Of a stretch of DNA of 64,000 nucleotides, positions 17,498-26,675 are shown piece after piece; position 1 is the first letter of the stretch, and each line of letters starts with the position of its first letter. Origin of the DNA: Echinicola pacifica DSM 19836 (GTDB lineage Bacteria > Bacteroidota > Bacteroidia > Cytophagales > Cyclobacteriaceae); NCBI RefSeq assembly GCF_000373245.1, contig NZ_KB890750.1, forward strand, positions 548,692 through 612,691, given 5' to 3'. The notes below the pieces were generated by a model, which was not told the DNA's origin, did not search any database, and saw only the letters and a list, made by a program, of their open reading frames with translations. Both the position numbers and the translations under genes were made by a program.

Positions 17498-18367
17498 ATG
17501 ATAAAGAAATTAATTGGCAATAGTTTATTGGGTATTCTAATTTTTGGTTTGAGTTATTTTTTATCCAGTGAAATTATCATTCTTTCACGCGACTTTATTT
17601 TATGGGGTGTGGGGGCCATAATTGCCTTTGTAAGTATGTTTTTATTGACCTTCCTAAGTGCTAAATACACCAAAACGTGGATGCCAACGAAGGTCATATT
17701 GGTGGCCGCTCTTTTAGGGATAATGTTATTTGCTTTTTTGGGACTGCCCAGCTGGAAGTTCAGCACCAAGGTCGCACCCACCCTTATATCTCTAATTTTG
17801 GGTGTGCTGGCAGGGCACCTAAGTGCAAGTCCAGGTTTCAGGTCCAAAACAGCCATTTTAATGGCTTTATGGGCATTTCCCTTTCTTTTGAATCTACAAA
17901 TCTATAGCACTTGGGTTCATTATATTGAATTTGGTACCCTCACTGGAAAGGTCCAATCCGAAGATATCATCGCCTTCGAAGCCTTGGACAAGGCGGGCCA
18001 AACGGTCAGCAACGAAACGCTGCGCGGGAAGGTAACAGTGCTTGATTTCTGGTTTATAGGTTGCGGTCCATGTTGGAAAAAATTCCCCGAATTGCAGAAA
18101 GTTTATGAGGAGTATAGTACTCATCCGGACTTTGAGCTTTATGCACTCAATCGCCCCATGAGCAGCGACAGTCCTGATCAGGCCTTCACCTCTATAGAGA
18201 AGAAATCCTATTCATTTCCAGTATTAAAAGGCAGCCAGAAGATCATGGATGATTTTGATATTTATGTCTATCCCACGATCATCGTTTTGGATCGGGATGG
18301 CAAAAAGGTTTTTATGGGGGAAATAGAAGATGCAAGGGCAGTGATCGACGACTTATTAGCCAATTAA
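17498..18367 (+). CDS. Membrane-anchored TlpA/ResA-like thioredoxin
   Basis: I start at the ATG at 17498 (289 residues), where the hydrophobic N-terminus begins (MIKKLIGNSLLGILIFGL); an upstream frame to 17399 lacks a convincing signal. About four membrane helices fill residues 5-150, then a linker and a periplasmic thioredoxin fold (about 170-285) with FWFIGCGPCWKKFPEL, where CGPC is the redox site, and YPTIIVLDRDGK carrying the cis-Pro. Such proteins reduce disulfides in exported proteins or apocytochromes; the multi-helix anchor is less common than a single one. Monocistronic. Substrate unknown. Confidence 0.82.
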   Translation: MIKKLIGNSLLGILIFGLSYFLSSEIIILSRDFILWGVGAIIAFVSMFLLTFLSAKYTKTWMPTKVILVAALLGIMLFAFLGLPSWKFSTKVAPTLISLILGVLAGHLSASPGFRSKTAILMALWAFPFLLNLQIYSTWVHYIEFGTLTGKVQSEDIIAFEALDKAGQTVSNETLRGKVTVLDFWFIGCGPCWKKFPELQKVYEEYSTHPDFELYALNRPMSSDSPDQAFTSIEKKSYSFPVLKGSQKIMDDFDIYVYPTIIVLDRDGKKVFMGEIEDARAVIDDLLAN

Positions 18368-18682
18368 GCCTCCGCCAGCTCAAAAGGAATGCTGGGAATC
18401 CATCTTTTATAGGTCTTATAGGATTTTATAGATGCTACTATCCTGGTGTGATCTGCTGTATTATTGCCTCCGTTGAATATTTTTTAAAATCAATATTTTC
18501 AATCAAATCAAAAATACATTAGTCCTTAATCCTATTTTTCAGTATTATTATGCTAAAGTACCTCAATCCTTGACTATGGACAAATGATAGCTTATAGTGA
18601 GGTCTGGCTAAATGGATGATTCATCCTAGCCCCATTCTAAGGATAAAGAGGAACAGAGCGTAATCGATTCACCTAATTATAT
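18368..18682. other. Intergenic region, no feature recognised
   Basis: 315 bases between two plus-strand genes. I see no gene, strong hairpin or clear promoter match. Confidence 0.5.
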
Positions 18683-19552
18683 ATGAAGAAATCTTTATCA
18701 CTTTCATTTTTATTTTGCAGTCTCTTCCTGTTAATTGGATCAAGTGCTTTAGCTCAAACGGGGAAAGTATTTGATGACCTAAGCTTAAGCAGTTCCCTCT
18801 TGAAAGGTGAGCGGAAATACGCGGTATATCTTCCGCCGGATTACGAAAGCTCTTCTCGCAGCTACCCCGTGCTCTACCTCTTACATGGCGCAGGGGATGA
18901 TCACAGTGGTTGGGTACAATTTGGGGAGGTGCTCCAAATCACCGATAAGGCCATTAGCGAAGGAAAAGCCACTCCTATGATTATCATCATGCCTGATGCA
19001 AACACAGGAGTTCGAGGTTATTTTAATCAGCTGGACGGGAAGTGGGATTATGAGGATTTTTTCTTTGAGGAGTTGATTCCGCATGTTGAAGAAAAATACC
19101 GTATCCGCAAGGATAAGCGCTACAGAGCGATCTCAGGCTTAAGTATGGGTGGTGGCGGCACCTTCATGTACGCCCTTCATCGACCAGATATGTTCTCCTC
19201 TGCTGCTCCCCTAAGTGCCTTTGTAGGACCACTTACCGTGGAAGCGATGAAGAAGATGATCAAATCTGAAGGCCATTCGGAGGAAGAAATAGAAGCCTAT
19301 TTTCATCAGCATAATGCTATAAGTTTGGTGAAAAACATGGAGGAAAAAAACAAAAAAGCGGTAAGATGGTATATAGATTGCGGAGATGACGACTTCCTGT
19401 ATGAGGGCAACAGTCTTATTCATATAGAAATGAAGAAAAATGATGTCCCCCATGAATATAGAATTCGTGATGGAGTACATTCTTGGACATATTGGAGAGA
19501 ATCTCTCCCAAAAGTGCTGGAGTTTGTGTCGGATGCTTTTCATCAGTATTAA
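18683..19552 (+). CDS. Secreted alpha/beta-hydrolase, putative-esterase family
   Basis: 289 residues: signal peptide (FLFCSLFLLIGSSALAQ) followed by a PF00756 esterase D/feruloyl-esterase-like domain. Visible: YAVYLPPDYESSSRSYPVLY, the oxyanion region LLHGAGDD, the nucleophile elbow GLSMGGGG with Ser, an acidic stretch DCGDDDF for the catalytic acid, and GVHSWTYWRE with the catalytic His. Such enzymes de-acylate polysaccharides, xenobiotics or siderophores; the substrate cannot be read here. Single gene on the plus strand. Confidence 0.88.
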   Translation: MKKSLSLSFLFCSLFLLIGSSALAQTGKVFDDLSLSSSLLKGERKYAVYLPPDYESSSRSYPVLYLLHGAGDDHSGWVQFGEVLQITDKAISEGKATPMIIIMPDANTGVRGYFNQLDGKWDYEDFFFEELIPHVEEKYRIRKDKRYRAISGLSMGGGGTFMYALHRPDMFSSAAPLSAFVGPLTVEAMKKMIKSEGHSEEEIEAYFHQHNAISLVKNMEEKNKKAVRWYIDCGDDDFLYEGNSLIHIEMKKNDVPHEYRIRDGVHSWTYWRESLPKVLEFVSDAFHQY

Positions 19553-19765
19553 CATAAGCACCGCAAATGTTTAACGGATAATTCATATTCACCAATTATC
19601 GGTACAAAATGCATATAAAATTGTGTAAATAACATTTTTATATATAAATTAGGCCTTGATTTTGAATCAAAAATGGGCAATATTAGTAGATAAATTCGTT
19701 AAGCTATTTTCATAAAATAGTCACCTTAAAATATAAATGTTTTTAAACTTAAAGCAGCACCTAAA

Positions 19766-21286
19766 ATGATGGAGGAAGAAGTAAAAGAAAAAATCAGTCT
19801 TCAAGGTAGAGACCCAAAGGCTATTGAAATTCAGATCAACAATTTCAAAAATGGGTTTCCTTTTTTACCAATTGAAGAACCTGCAACCATTGGCAATGGA
19901 ATAGAGGAAGTAACAGAGGAGGATATTGCTTCCTATATGGCTGACTATTCTTCAATCACCCAGGACAAGGAGATGGTAAAATTTGTCCCCGCCAGTGGGG
20001 CCGCCACTCGGATGTTTAAGGATTTATTTGCCTATCTGGAAGCAGAAGATCAATCATTAGCCTCAAATTCATTTGTAGATAAATTTATCACCAACCTAAA
20101 ATCCTTTGCTTTCTATGAGGACCTTAAGGCGGCCATTAGTGCCGATGGTAAGAGTTTAGACAGCTTATTGGAGCAAAAAGATTACCCAGCGATTGTTGGC
20201 TATTTGTTGCAGGATGAAGGTTTGGGCTATGGTAAGCTTCCAAAAGGCCTGTTGAAATTTCATAACTATGACACAGGTAGCCGTACTCCTGTATATGAGC
20301 ATTTCATAGAAGGATTACATTATAGTCTGGGCAAGGGCAATACGGTGAGGCTGCACTTTACAGTATCTCCAGAGCATCAGGAAAACTTCGAAGCGAAGGT
20401 CGCTGAGCTCAAAGCAAAGCTTGAGGCGCAGGAAGGCGCAAAATTTGAAGTAAGCTTCAGCCAACAAAAGAAGTCTACCGACACCATTGCGGTGAATATG
20501 GACAATACGCCATTTGAAGATGCCAATGGGGAAATCCTTTTCCGTCCTGCAGGTCATGGAGCTTTATTAGAAAACCTCAATGAAATCGATGCAGATCTGA
20601 TCTTCATCAAGAATATTGACAATGTGGTTCCTGATAAGATGAAGGAAATCACTCACAAATACAAAGTTGTGCTGTCAAGCATATTGATAAACAATCAGGA
20701 GAAGCTTTTCTCTCTAATCAATGCTCTTCAGGATGATCCTTCAGATGAGATTATTCATGAGTCAGCCGTTTTATTAGAGAATAAACTAGGATTACGTTTG
20801 CCACCAAATTTCAAAACTCAGGATCGGGTGGAGAAAATCAATTATCTGATCACCAAGCTGGATCGACCACTTAGAGTGTGTGGAATGGTCGAAAACACAG
20901 GTGAGCCCGGCGGAGGTCCTTTCTGGGTGAGTGAAAAGGACGGGTCCATGTCTCTTCAAATTGGGGAAACTGCCCAGCTGGATTTGAATGATAATAAGGT
21001 AGCGAAGATTTTCCGTTCTTCCTCCCATTTCAACCCTACCGACTTGGTCTGTGGAGTAAAAAACTATAAGGGGAAAAAATTTGATCTGATGAAATACAGA
21101 GATCCGGAAACGGGATTTATCACACAAAAATCCAAGGATGGTAAGGACCTAAAAGCGCAGGAGCTTCCTGGCCTTTGGAATGGATCGATGGCCAACTGGA
21201 ACACCATTTTCGTGGAAGTTCCTTTAGACACCTTCAACCCTGTCAAAACCATCAACGACCTCTTGAGAGAAGAGCACCAGTCGTAA
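19766..21286 (+). CDS. DUF4301 protein, probable UDP-sugar-pyrophosphorylase-like nucleotidyltransferase
   Basis: 506-residue cytosolic protein of the DUF4301 family. Several motifs line up in order with the UDPGP/UAP nucleotidyltransferase fold: PASGAATRMFKD (75-86, the G-x-G-T-R-M nucleotide loop), LPKGLLKFH (158-166), VRLHFTVSPEH (194-204), AGHGALLENL (262-271, like the G-H-G-D loop) and FIKNIDNVVPD (280-290, like the N-x-D-N uridine/metal motif). These similarities are read from the sequence; an NTP-sugar transferase function is inference. Gly-rich GEPGGGPFWV lies near residue 385. The start could be Met1 or Met2. A patatin gene follows after 109 bases. Confidence 0.85.
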   Translation: MMEEEVKEKISLQGRDPKAIEIQINNFKNGFPFLPIEEPATIGNGIEEVTEEDIASYMADYSSITQDKEMVKFVPASGAATRMFKDLFAYLEAEDQSLASNSFVDKFITNLKSFAFYEDLKAAISADGKSLDSLLEQKDYPAIVGYLLQDEGLGYGKLPKGLLKFHNYDTGSRTPVYEHFIEGLHYSLGKGNTVRLHFTVSPEHQENFEAKVAELKAKLEAQEGAKFEVSFSQQKKSTDTIAVNMDNTPFEDANGEILFRPAGHGALLENLNEIDADLIFIKNIDNVVPDKMKEITHKYKVVLSSILINNQEKLFSLINALQDDPSDEIIHESAVLLENKLGLRLPPNFKTQDRVEKINYLITKLDRPLRVCGMVENTGEPGGGPFWVSEKDGSMSLQIGETAQLDLNDNKVAKIFRSSSHFNPTDLVCGVKNYKGKKFDLMKYRDPETGFITQKSKDGKDLKAQELPGLWNGSMANWNTIFVEVPLDTFNPVKTINDLLREEHQS

Positions 21287-21395
21287 TCTCATTGTAAGTA
21301 AATAGTAATAGTGTATATTTATGAAACTTGCTCTATAGTTGATAATCAACTTAAGGGCAAGTTTCTTAGTTTTTATTGATATTTCAAATAGTAAA

Positions 21396-22295
21396 ATGCG
21401 AGCATTAGTTATTTCAGGAGGAGGCAGTAAGGGCGCTTTTGGCGGTGGCATCGCCGAATATTTAATCAAGGAATGTGGCATTAAGTACGACTTATTCTTA
21501 GGTACCTCCACTGGAAGCTTATTGGTCCCGCACTTATCCATAGGAAAGATTGATAAAATCAAGGAACTCTACACCTCGGTCTCTCAGAAGGACATTTTTA
21601 CCATATGCCCTTTCAAGACGACCAGAGAAGGAGAAGTTTATAAGAGTAAGATCAACCACTGGGGGATCATCCAGATGTTTATCCGGAAGGAAAAGACCTT
21701 TGGGGACACCAGTAATCTGCGTAAGCTAATTAGGAAAAGTCTAAGTATTGAAGAATTTGAAGAGATGAAAGCCAATGAGGCCGATGTGGTGGTGGCGGTA
21801 TCTAATCTCAGCACGAATAGAGTGGAATACAAATTACTCAAGGACTGCCTTTACGAGGATTTTTGTGACTGGATGTGGGCCTCTTCGAATATGGTTCCTT
21901 TTATGAGCTTACTCGAGAAAAACAGGATGCAATACGCAGATGGAGGCATGGCCGATCTTATCCCTATTTCTGAGTCGATCCATCGAGGAGCCACAGAAAT
22001 AGACATCATAGTATTGAAAACCAATAAGCCTAGGTCGCCAAAACAAGGGGTAAAAAACGCCTTGGAACTGACCACTCGTACCTTTGATTTCATGCTGAAT
22101 CAAATCAGTAATGATGACATTGCCATTGGAAAATTGCAGAGTTCTCAGCAAAAAATAAATTTAAATTTTTATTACCCGCCAAGGGTATTGACGGAACATT
22201 CATTGATTTTTGATCCGGTGCAGATGAAGGAGTGGTGGCAGGAAGGCTTTGATTTTGCGAAGCAAATAGGCCCTGATTGCAAGTGTTTGGAATAA
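21396..22295 (+). CDS. Patatin-like phospholipase family protein
   Basis: 299 residues from the ATG at 21396, chosen because the patatin motif begins immediately (MRALVISGGGSKGAFGGG); upstream residues would need a TTG start. The three family motifs are complete: oxyanion loop GGGSKGAFGGG, nucleophile FLGTSTGSLL with Ser, and the catalytic Asp in YADGGMAD. A soluble lipid acyl hydrolase is expected; no signal peptide is present. Ends with SxxC (CKCLE). Located downstream of the DUF4301 gene on the same strand. Confidence 0.9.
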   Translation: MRALVISGGGSKGAFGGGIAEYLIKECGIKYDLFLGTSTGSLLVPHLSIGKIDKIKELYTSVSQKDIFTICPFKTTREGEVYKSKINHWGIIQMFIRKEKTFGDTSNLRKLIRKSLSIEEFEEMKANEADVVVAVSNLSTNRVEYKLLKDCLYEDFCDWMWASSNMVPFMSLLEKNRMQYADGGMADLIPISESIHRGATEIDIIVLKTNKPRSPKQGVKNALELTTRTFDFMLNQISNDDIAIGKLQSSQQKINLNFYYPPRVLTEHSLIFDPVQMKEWWQEGFDFAKQIGPDCKCLE

Positions 22296-22310
22296 GCTAA
22301 ATCGAATTGG

Positions 22311-22344
22311 CAGAAAATAAAAAAGCAGGGAAAATTCCCCTGCT
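22311..22344 (-). terminator. Hairpin terminator, DUF3078 gene (possibly shared)
   Basis: AGCAGGG (22324-22330) pairs with CCCTGCT (22338-22344). On the minus strand it is followed by TTTTTTATTTTC, giving a good terminator for the DUF3078 gene; on the plus strand the tail (CTTTACTTT) is weaker. Confidence 0.65.
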
Positions 22345-22450
22345 CTTTACTTTGAAAACTAAACCAACTATTATTTAACTACCACAGTTAAACAAAAATA
22401 ACAATTTCCGCTAACATTCAAAATATTTTATCAAAAAGGAATGTTACACA

Positions 22451-23353
22451 CTATTTTTTGTTGCTCACCTTATAAAGGAGTCCTAAAGCCAAACCTTGGC
22501 TATATTGGATGCCTGGATCCTGATCGATATCATAAACATTGATGCTGGTAAAGGTCACGCTGATGATTTCGGTGATCTTAGCAGTCATGGTGATATCCAA
22601 TCGGTGATCGATTGTTTTGAAGCTTAAGTCCTGATAATCGGCATACATCTGATACCTTGTTTTGATATTGAAGTTTTCGGCAATATCCTTATCCCATTCC
22701 GCAAAAATCTGAAGGGCTAACCATTCGGTACGAACATTCTCACCAATAGGTACCCCGTAGTTATTTGGCACATTAGCAGACACCTCATCATTGGTCACAA
22801 AAGTCCATCTTGGAGAGAAGGGACCAATTCTCAAATTGAACTCATCGTTTGGATTATACTCCAAACCCAAAGAAGTGGTCAGATAACCCGGCGACATAAA
22901 ACTAGAGATGAGCGTTCTAGGCTCGGTATCGAAGTCATAGCCATTGGCAAATTGGGACAGGAAGTTACCGGAAAAATAGGCACCCCATTTTTGAGTAAGC
23001 TTATAACCTACTTTAGAATCCAGAAATATCCTATCATTGGATTTTCTACCATCTTCACCGTCGTTTTTTACCATTCCATAGAGCAGCTCGACTTCATTGT
23101 CCCAAGACCAGCGGTCTTTGGCATAATCGGCACTTCCTGATAAGATGGAACCTATGGCGATGGAATTTACCCCACCATTACTCCAGTTGCTACTGAAGGC
23201 TGCCTGATTAAAATTCAAGCCTGCGGCGAATTCCTTGACCCAATAAGTGGTGTCTTTTACAACTACTGCAGGGTCAACCCCTTGCGTATCCTGAGCAATA
23301 GCCATATGCGAAAGCATGGTAATCACTGCCAAAACGGATAAAAATTTCTTCAT
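22451..23353 (-). CDS. DUF3078 outer-membrane-type protein
   Basis: 300 residues from the ATG at 23353 (a start four codons upstream adds nothing to the signal). Signal peptide MKKFLSVLAVITMLSHMAIAQ, then a DUF3078 domain: GLNFNQAAFSSNWSNGG, WSWDNEVELLYG, SNDRIFLDSKVGYKL, and alternating beta strands to the end LALGLLYKV. The pattern of amphipathic strands fits a small beta-barrel in the outer membrane. Function unknown in the family. The 60-base gap to the divergent DUF202 gene must hold both promoters. Confidence 0.85.
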   Translation of the reverse strand: MKKFLSVLAVITMLSHMAIAQDTQGVDPAVVVKDTTYWVKEFAAGLNFNQAAFSSNWSNGGVNSIAIGSILSGSADYAKDRWSWDNEVELLYGMVKNDGEDGRKSNDRIFLDSKVGYKLTQKWGAYFSGNFLSQFANGYDFDTEPRTLISSFMSPGYLTTSLGLEYNPNDEFNLRIGPFSPRWTFVTNDEVSANVPNNYGVPIGENVRTEWLALQIFAEWDKDIAENFNIKTRYQMYADYQDLSFKTIDHRLDITMTAKITEIISVTFTSINVYDIDQDPGIQYSQGLALGLLYKVSNKK

Positions 23354-23413
23354 AGAAAAAAGCATTTTTGAAAGATTTATTATGATATTGATACAAATTT
23401 GCAGCTCAAAATT

Positions 23414-23689
23414 ATGGAAAAAGAATCTGAAAATGAATTAATAGTGAGAGATTATCTGGCAAGACAGCGAACAAAACTTGCAAATGACAGAACTTTACTA
23501 TCATATATCAGAACTAGCTTGTATTTTTTGGTGAGTGGAACGGCATTGGTGAAGGTGGAAGATTTACAAAATATAAAGAGTCTAGGTTATATATCCTTTG
23601 GGATAAGTATCGTTTTTCTCTTCGTTGGAATTACTAATTTTTTTAGGATAAAAAGAAAAATTAAAAGAGGCATGTACGCCAAGATGTAA
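23414..23689 (+). CDS. DUF202 small membrane protein
   Basis: 91 residues from the ATG at 23414. The N-terminal DUF202 signature is complete: RDYLARQRTKLANDRTLLSYIRTSLYFL, followed by a second membrane helix (LGYISFGISIVFLFVGITNFF) and a basic C-terminus. Related small proteins (E. coli YidH/YidG type) have no established role. It is only three bases ahead of the SLC13 permease gene, so the two are probably co-translated. Confidence 0.85.
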   Translation: MEKESENELIVRDYLARQRTKLANDRTLLSYIRTSLYFLVSGTALVKVEDLQNIKSLGYISFGISIVFLFVGITNFFRIKRKIKRGMYAKM

Positions 23690-23692
23690 GCT

Positions 23693-25474
23693 ATGACCCC
23701 AGAAATTATCATCGTATTAGTCATCATTGCCCTTGCGATGTTCATGTTTTTGATAGAGAAGTTATCGATAGATACCATTTCTATTATTGTCATGACGGCG
23801 TTTATGGCCACGGGCATCCTTACTTTTGAGGAAGGGATCTCTGGATTTAGTAATTCGGCCACTGTCACCGTGGGTGCCATGTTTGTGTTGAGCGCGGCGG
23901 TGTTCAAGACAGGCTCGCTCAATAGCATCAACCTGATTTTCTTAAGAATCAGCAGGAAAAATGAGTTTACCTTTTTATTGGTTCTCATGATATTCTCAGG
24001 AATACTATCGGCTTTCATCAATGATACTGCCGTGGTGGCCTTACTTATGCCTACGGTCCTTAAGATATCCAAGGATACTGGCATCCCTCCTTCCCGCCTG
24101 CTCATGCCTCTCTCCTTCGGGGCGCTGATGGGAGGAGTATGTACCCTGCTTGGTACCAGCACCAATATCCTGGTTAGTGGAATTGCTGAAAGCCACGGGG
24201 TGAAGCCCTTTGGGATATTCGAAATGTCCGGAATGGGCCTGGTCTTTCTGGCCGCCGGTATCACTTATATGATGACGATCGGCAATTGGCTTCTGCCAAG
24301 CAGAAAGCCCTCCAAGGAGATCTCTGAGACCTTTGATATGGGGGATTATATCACTGAAATCATCGTCACCGAAAAATTCGATGACACAGGAAAATCCATC
24401 AATATGACAGGACTTTTCAGAGATTATAATGTGGATCCTATCCAGATCATTCGAGAAAATGGCGAAATCATCAATGCCTACAAATACACCGTTCTGCGTA
24501 AAGGCGATACCATCAGGGTGCGATGTGATAAGGAAACCTTAACCCAAATACGTAATATTCAGGGAATCGAATTAAAGATAGACCTTAAGCTGAAAGATGA
24601 GGATTTCCGATCGCAAGGTCATAAGCTCTATGAAATGGTGGTCCCACCCAACTCAAGTCTAATCAATAATTCAGTGAAATCAATAGATTTCCGGGCGACC
24701 TATCCAGGACTTACCGTATTGGCTATCCGTCATAGAAATGATATTCTGCACACCAAACTTAAGCATACCAAAATCTCTGCAGGAGATGTATTGCTCGTCC
24801 GTGGAGATGAGGAAATGGTGGCCCAGCTCAAGGGAAGTGAGAATTTATTGGTGATTTCTGAAAACAGTACTCCCCCTATCATCTGGCACAAAATCGTCAT
24901 TACGCTGATGATAGCCGTGGCGGTGGTCACGGTGGCCGCATTGAAGATCCTCCCCATCCCTGTAGCTGCAATCATAGGCGTGGTATTATTGATATTATTT
25001 AAATCGATCAGCACGGAGGAAGCCTATCGGGCCATTGACTGGAAGGTATTATTTATGCTTGCGGGCATACTCTCTATGGGGGTGGCACTGGAGAAAACAG
25101 GCGCTGCAAATTTATTAGCCGATAGCCTGGTGAATTTACTGGGAGATTATGGCCCTAGGACTATCCTAAGTGCAGTGTTCCTGGTTACCTTCCTATCCAC
25201 TAATATCATGTCAAATAATGCGACAGCGGCTTTGCTGGCGCCAATCGCCATAAGTATAGCCGCAGCAATGCAAGTGAGTGAAAGGCCCTTCCTGATGGCT
25301 GTGACCTTTGCGGCTTCGCTGAGCTTCATGACTCCAATGGGATACCAAACCAATACCATGATCTATACTCCCGGAAATTACAAATTCATGGATTATATCA
25401 GGATTGGCACTCCCTTGAATATCCTTTATTGGATACTCGCTACCTTAATGCTTCCGTGGTTTTTCCCTTTCTGA
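23693..25474 (+). CDS. SLC13/DASS-family permease with two TrkA-C domains
   Basis: 593-residue inner-membrane transporter. Helices 1-5 with the first transport loop (SAFINDTAVVALLMPTVL and LGTSTNILVSG) come before a cytosolic insert of two TrkA_C/RCK_C domains (about 215-300 and 300-385), followed by helices with a second loop (FLSTNIMSNNATAALLAPIA and GYQTNTMIY). This layout is typical of SLC13 permeases of sodium-coupled sulfate or dicarboxylate type; the ligand of the RCK_C domains and the transported anion are unknown. Confidence 0.9.
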   Translation: MTPEIIIVLVIIALAMFMFLIEKLSIDTISIIVMTAFMATGILTFEEGISGFSNSATVTVGAMFVLSAAVFKTGSLNSINLIFLRISRKNEFTFLLVLMIFSGILSAFINDTAVVALLMPTVLKISKDTGIPPSRLLMPLSFGALMGGVCTLLGTSTNILVSGIAESHGVKPFGIFEMSGMGLVFLAAGITYMMTIGNWLLPSRKPSKEISETFDMGDYITEIIVTEKFDDTGKSINMTGLFRDYNVDPIQIIRENGEIINAYKYTVLRKGDTIRVRCDKETLTQIRNIQGIELKIDLKLKDEDFRSQGHKLYEMVVPPNSSLINNSVKSIDFRATYPGLTVLAIRHRNDILHTKLKHTKISAGDVLLVRGDEEMVAQLKGSENLLVISENSTPPIIWHKIVITLMIAVAVVTVAALKILPIPVAAIIGVVLLILFKSISTEEAYRAIDWKVLFMLAGILSMGVALEKTGAANLLADSLVNLLGDYGPRTILSAVFLVTFLSTNIMSNNATAALLAPIAISIAAAMQVSERPFLMAVTFAASLSFMTPMGYQTNTMIYTPGNYKFMDYIRIGTPLNILYWILATLMLPWFFPF

Positions 25475-25537
25475 TAATATGCACTGTTTGAGGAGAACTA
25501 AATAACTGTTAGCTTTGCATCTTAATCTAGATCTACC

Positions 25538-26518
25538 TTGGAATACATCAAAGAAGAAAGCACCACGCTTATAATTTTCGGAATCATAATAGTGGTTTTA
25601 TTACTTGTGGACCTACTGGTTTTCAACCGAAAATCCCATAAGGTAAAGATAAAAGAAGCGCTACTTTGGACCGTAGTCTGGGTGGGGATAGGACTGTTAT
25701 TTGGCTTGTATATTTACTGGGATATGGGCTCAGAAAAGGCTTCCCAATATTATACCGCTTTCCTCATCGAAAAGGCCTTAAGTGTGGATAATCTTTTCGT
25801 ATTCATCATGGTCTTTAGATTCTTCAAAGTCCCTGATCAGTACCAGCATAAGGTTTTATTTTATGGCATCCTGGGAGCTATCGTGATGCGTGCCATCTTC
25901 ATATACTTTGGTGTATCCCTGATCGAGCTGAGCTATCTTCCTGCCATAGAAATAGCAGGACACAGCCTACGCATCAATGTGGTCATGACCCTTTTTGGTT
26001 TGTTCCTGATCTATGCTGGCTGGAAATCCTGGCAGCCAGAACAGGAGGAAGACGGGGATTACTCCGATTCTCTAGGCACCCGCTTGATTCATAAGCTCTT
26101 TAAAGTAAGTCCTCATTACCACGAAGACAATTTCTTCACGCGCATAGATGGCAAAAAACACGCCACCCAGCTTCTGGTGGTGGTGGCCGTAATTGAATTC
26201 ACGGATCTGCTATTTGCTGTGGACTCCATCCCGGCGATCTTCGCGGTCTCCAATGATCCAGTGATCCTTTATACCTCCAATATTTTCGCCATCCTTGGCC
26301 TTAGAGCACTGTACTTCCTTCTTGCCAGCGCCTTTGACATGTTCCACTACCTGAAGTATGGCTTGGCAGTGATCCTGGTATTTATTGGGGCCAAGATGAT
26401 TTTATCTCCCTTATACCATATACCGAGCACCTTATCGCTCGTAGTGGTAGGCCTGATTCTCCTGGCCTGCATCCTATTTTCGGTCTTTAAGTTCAGGAAT
26501 AAGGAATCAAAAATCTAA
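25538..26518 (+). CDS. TerC/Alx-family metal-homeostasis membrane protein
   Basis: 326-residue polytopic protein of the TerC family (Mn2+ export or protein-metalation roles known for Alx and relatives). Motifs include EKALSVDNLFVFIMVF and VIEFTDLLFAVDSIPAIFAV, both with the conserved acidic membrane residues, and LGLRALYFLLA. The start is TTG at 25538: an in-frame stop sits at 25523 and any internal start would remove part of helix 1. The gap to the upstream permease is too short (63 bases) for a yybP-ykoY-type riboswitch. Confidence 0.9.
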   Translation: MEYIKEESTTLIIFGIIIVVLLLVDLLVFNRKSHKVKIKEALLWTVVWVGIGLLFGLYIYWDMGSEKASQYYTAFLIEKALSVDNLFVFIMVFRFFKVPDQYQHKVLFYGILGAIVMRAIFIYFGVSLIELSYLPAIEIAGHSLRINVVMTLFGLFLIYAGWKSWQPEQEEDGDYSDSLGTRLIHKLFKVSPHYHEDNFFTRIDGKKHATQLLVVVAVIEFTDLLFAVDSIPAIFAVSNDPVILYTSNIFAILGLRALYFLLASAFDMFHYLKYGLAVILVFIGAKMILSPLYHIPSTLSLVVVGLILLACILFSVFKFRNKESKI

Positions 26519-26561
26519 GGTCAATTTAAGCCCTCATTCTATGATATTTACCAGAATATGG

Positions 26562-26569
26562 TATTTTTG
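26562..26569 (+). promoter_or_regulatory. Possible -7 element for ppx
   Basis: TATTTTTG matches TAnnTTTG exactly, about 106 bases before the ppx start and outside the terC gene. No good -33 element is visible, so this is tentative. Confidence 0.3.
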
Positions 26570-26675
26570 CTTAGTTAATAATATAATTTAACGCGATCTA
26601 ATCCTGAAGAATAGGAGGGATAATTTCCTATTTCACCTTGGAGAAAATTGTTTTAACCACCTAACCATTGCTAAA

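Noticed and set aside
21339..21395. Extended N-terminus of the patatin gene
   Set aside because: It needs a TTG start and places 19 unrelated residues before the GGGSKGAFGGG motif, which in this family begins near the N-terminus.
25475..25537. Manganese riboswitch (yybP-ykoY) before terC
   Set aside because: Only 63 bases separate the genes and no fitting structure is visible.
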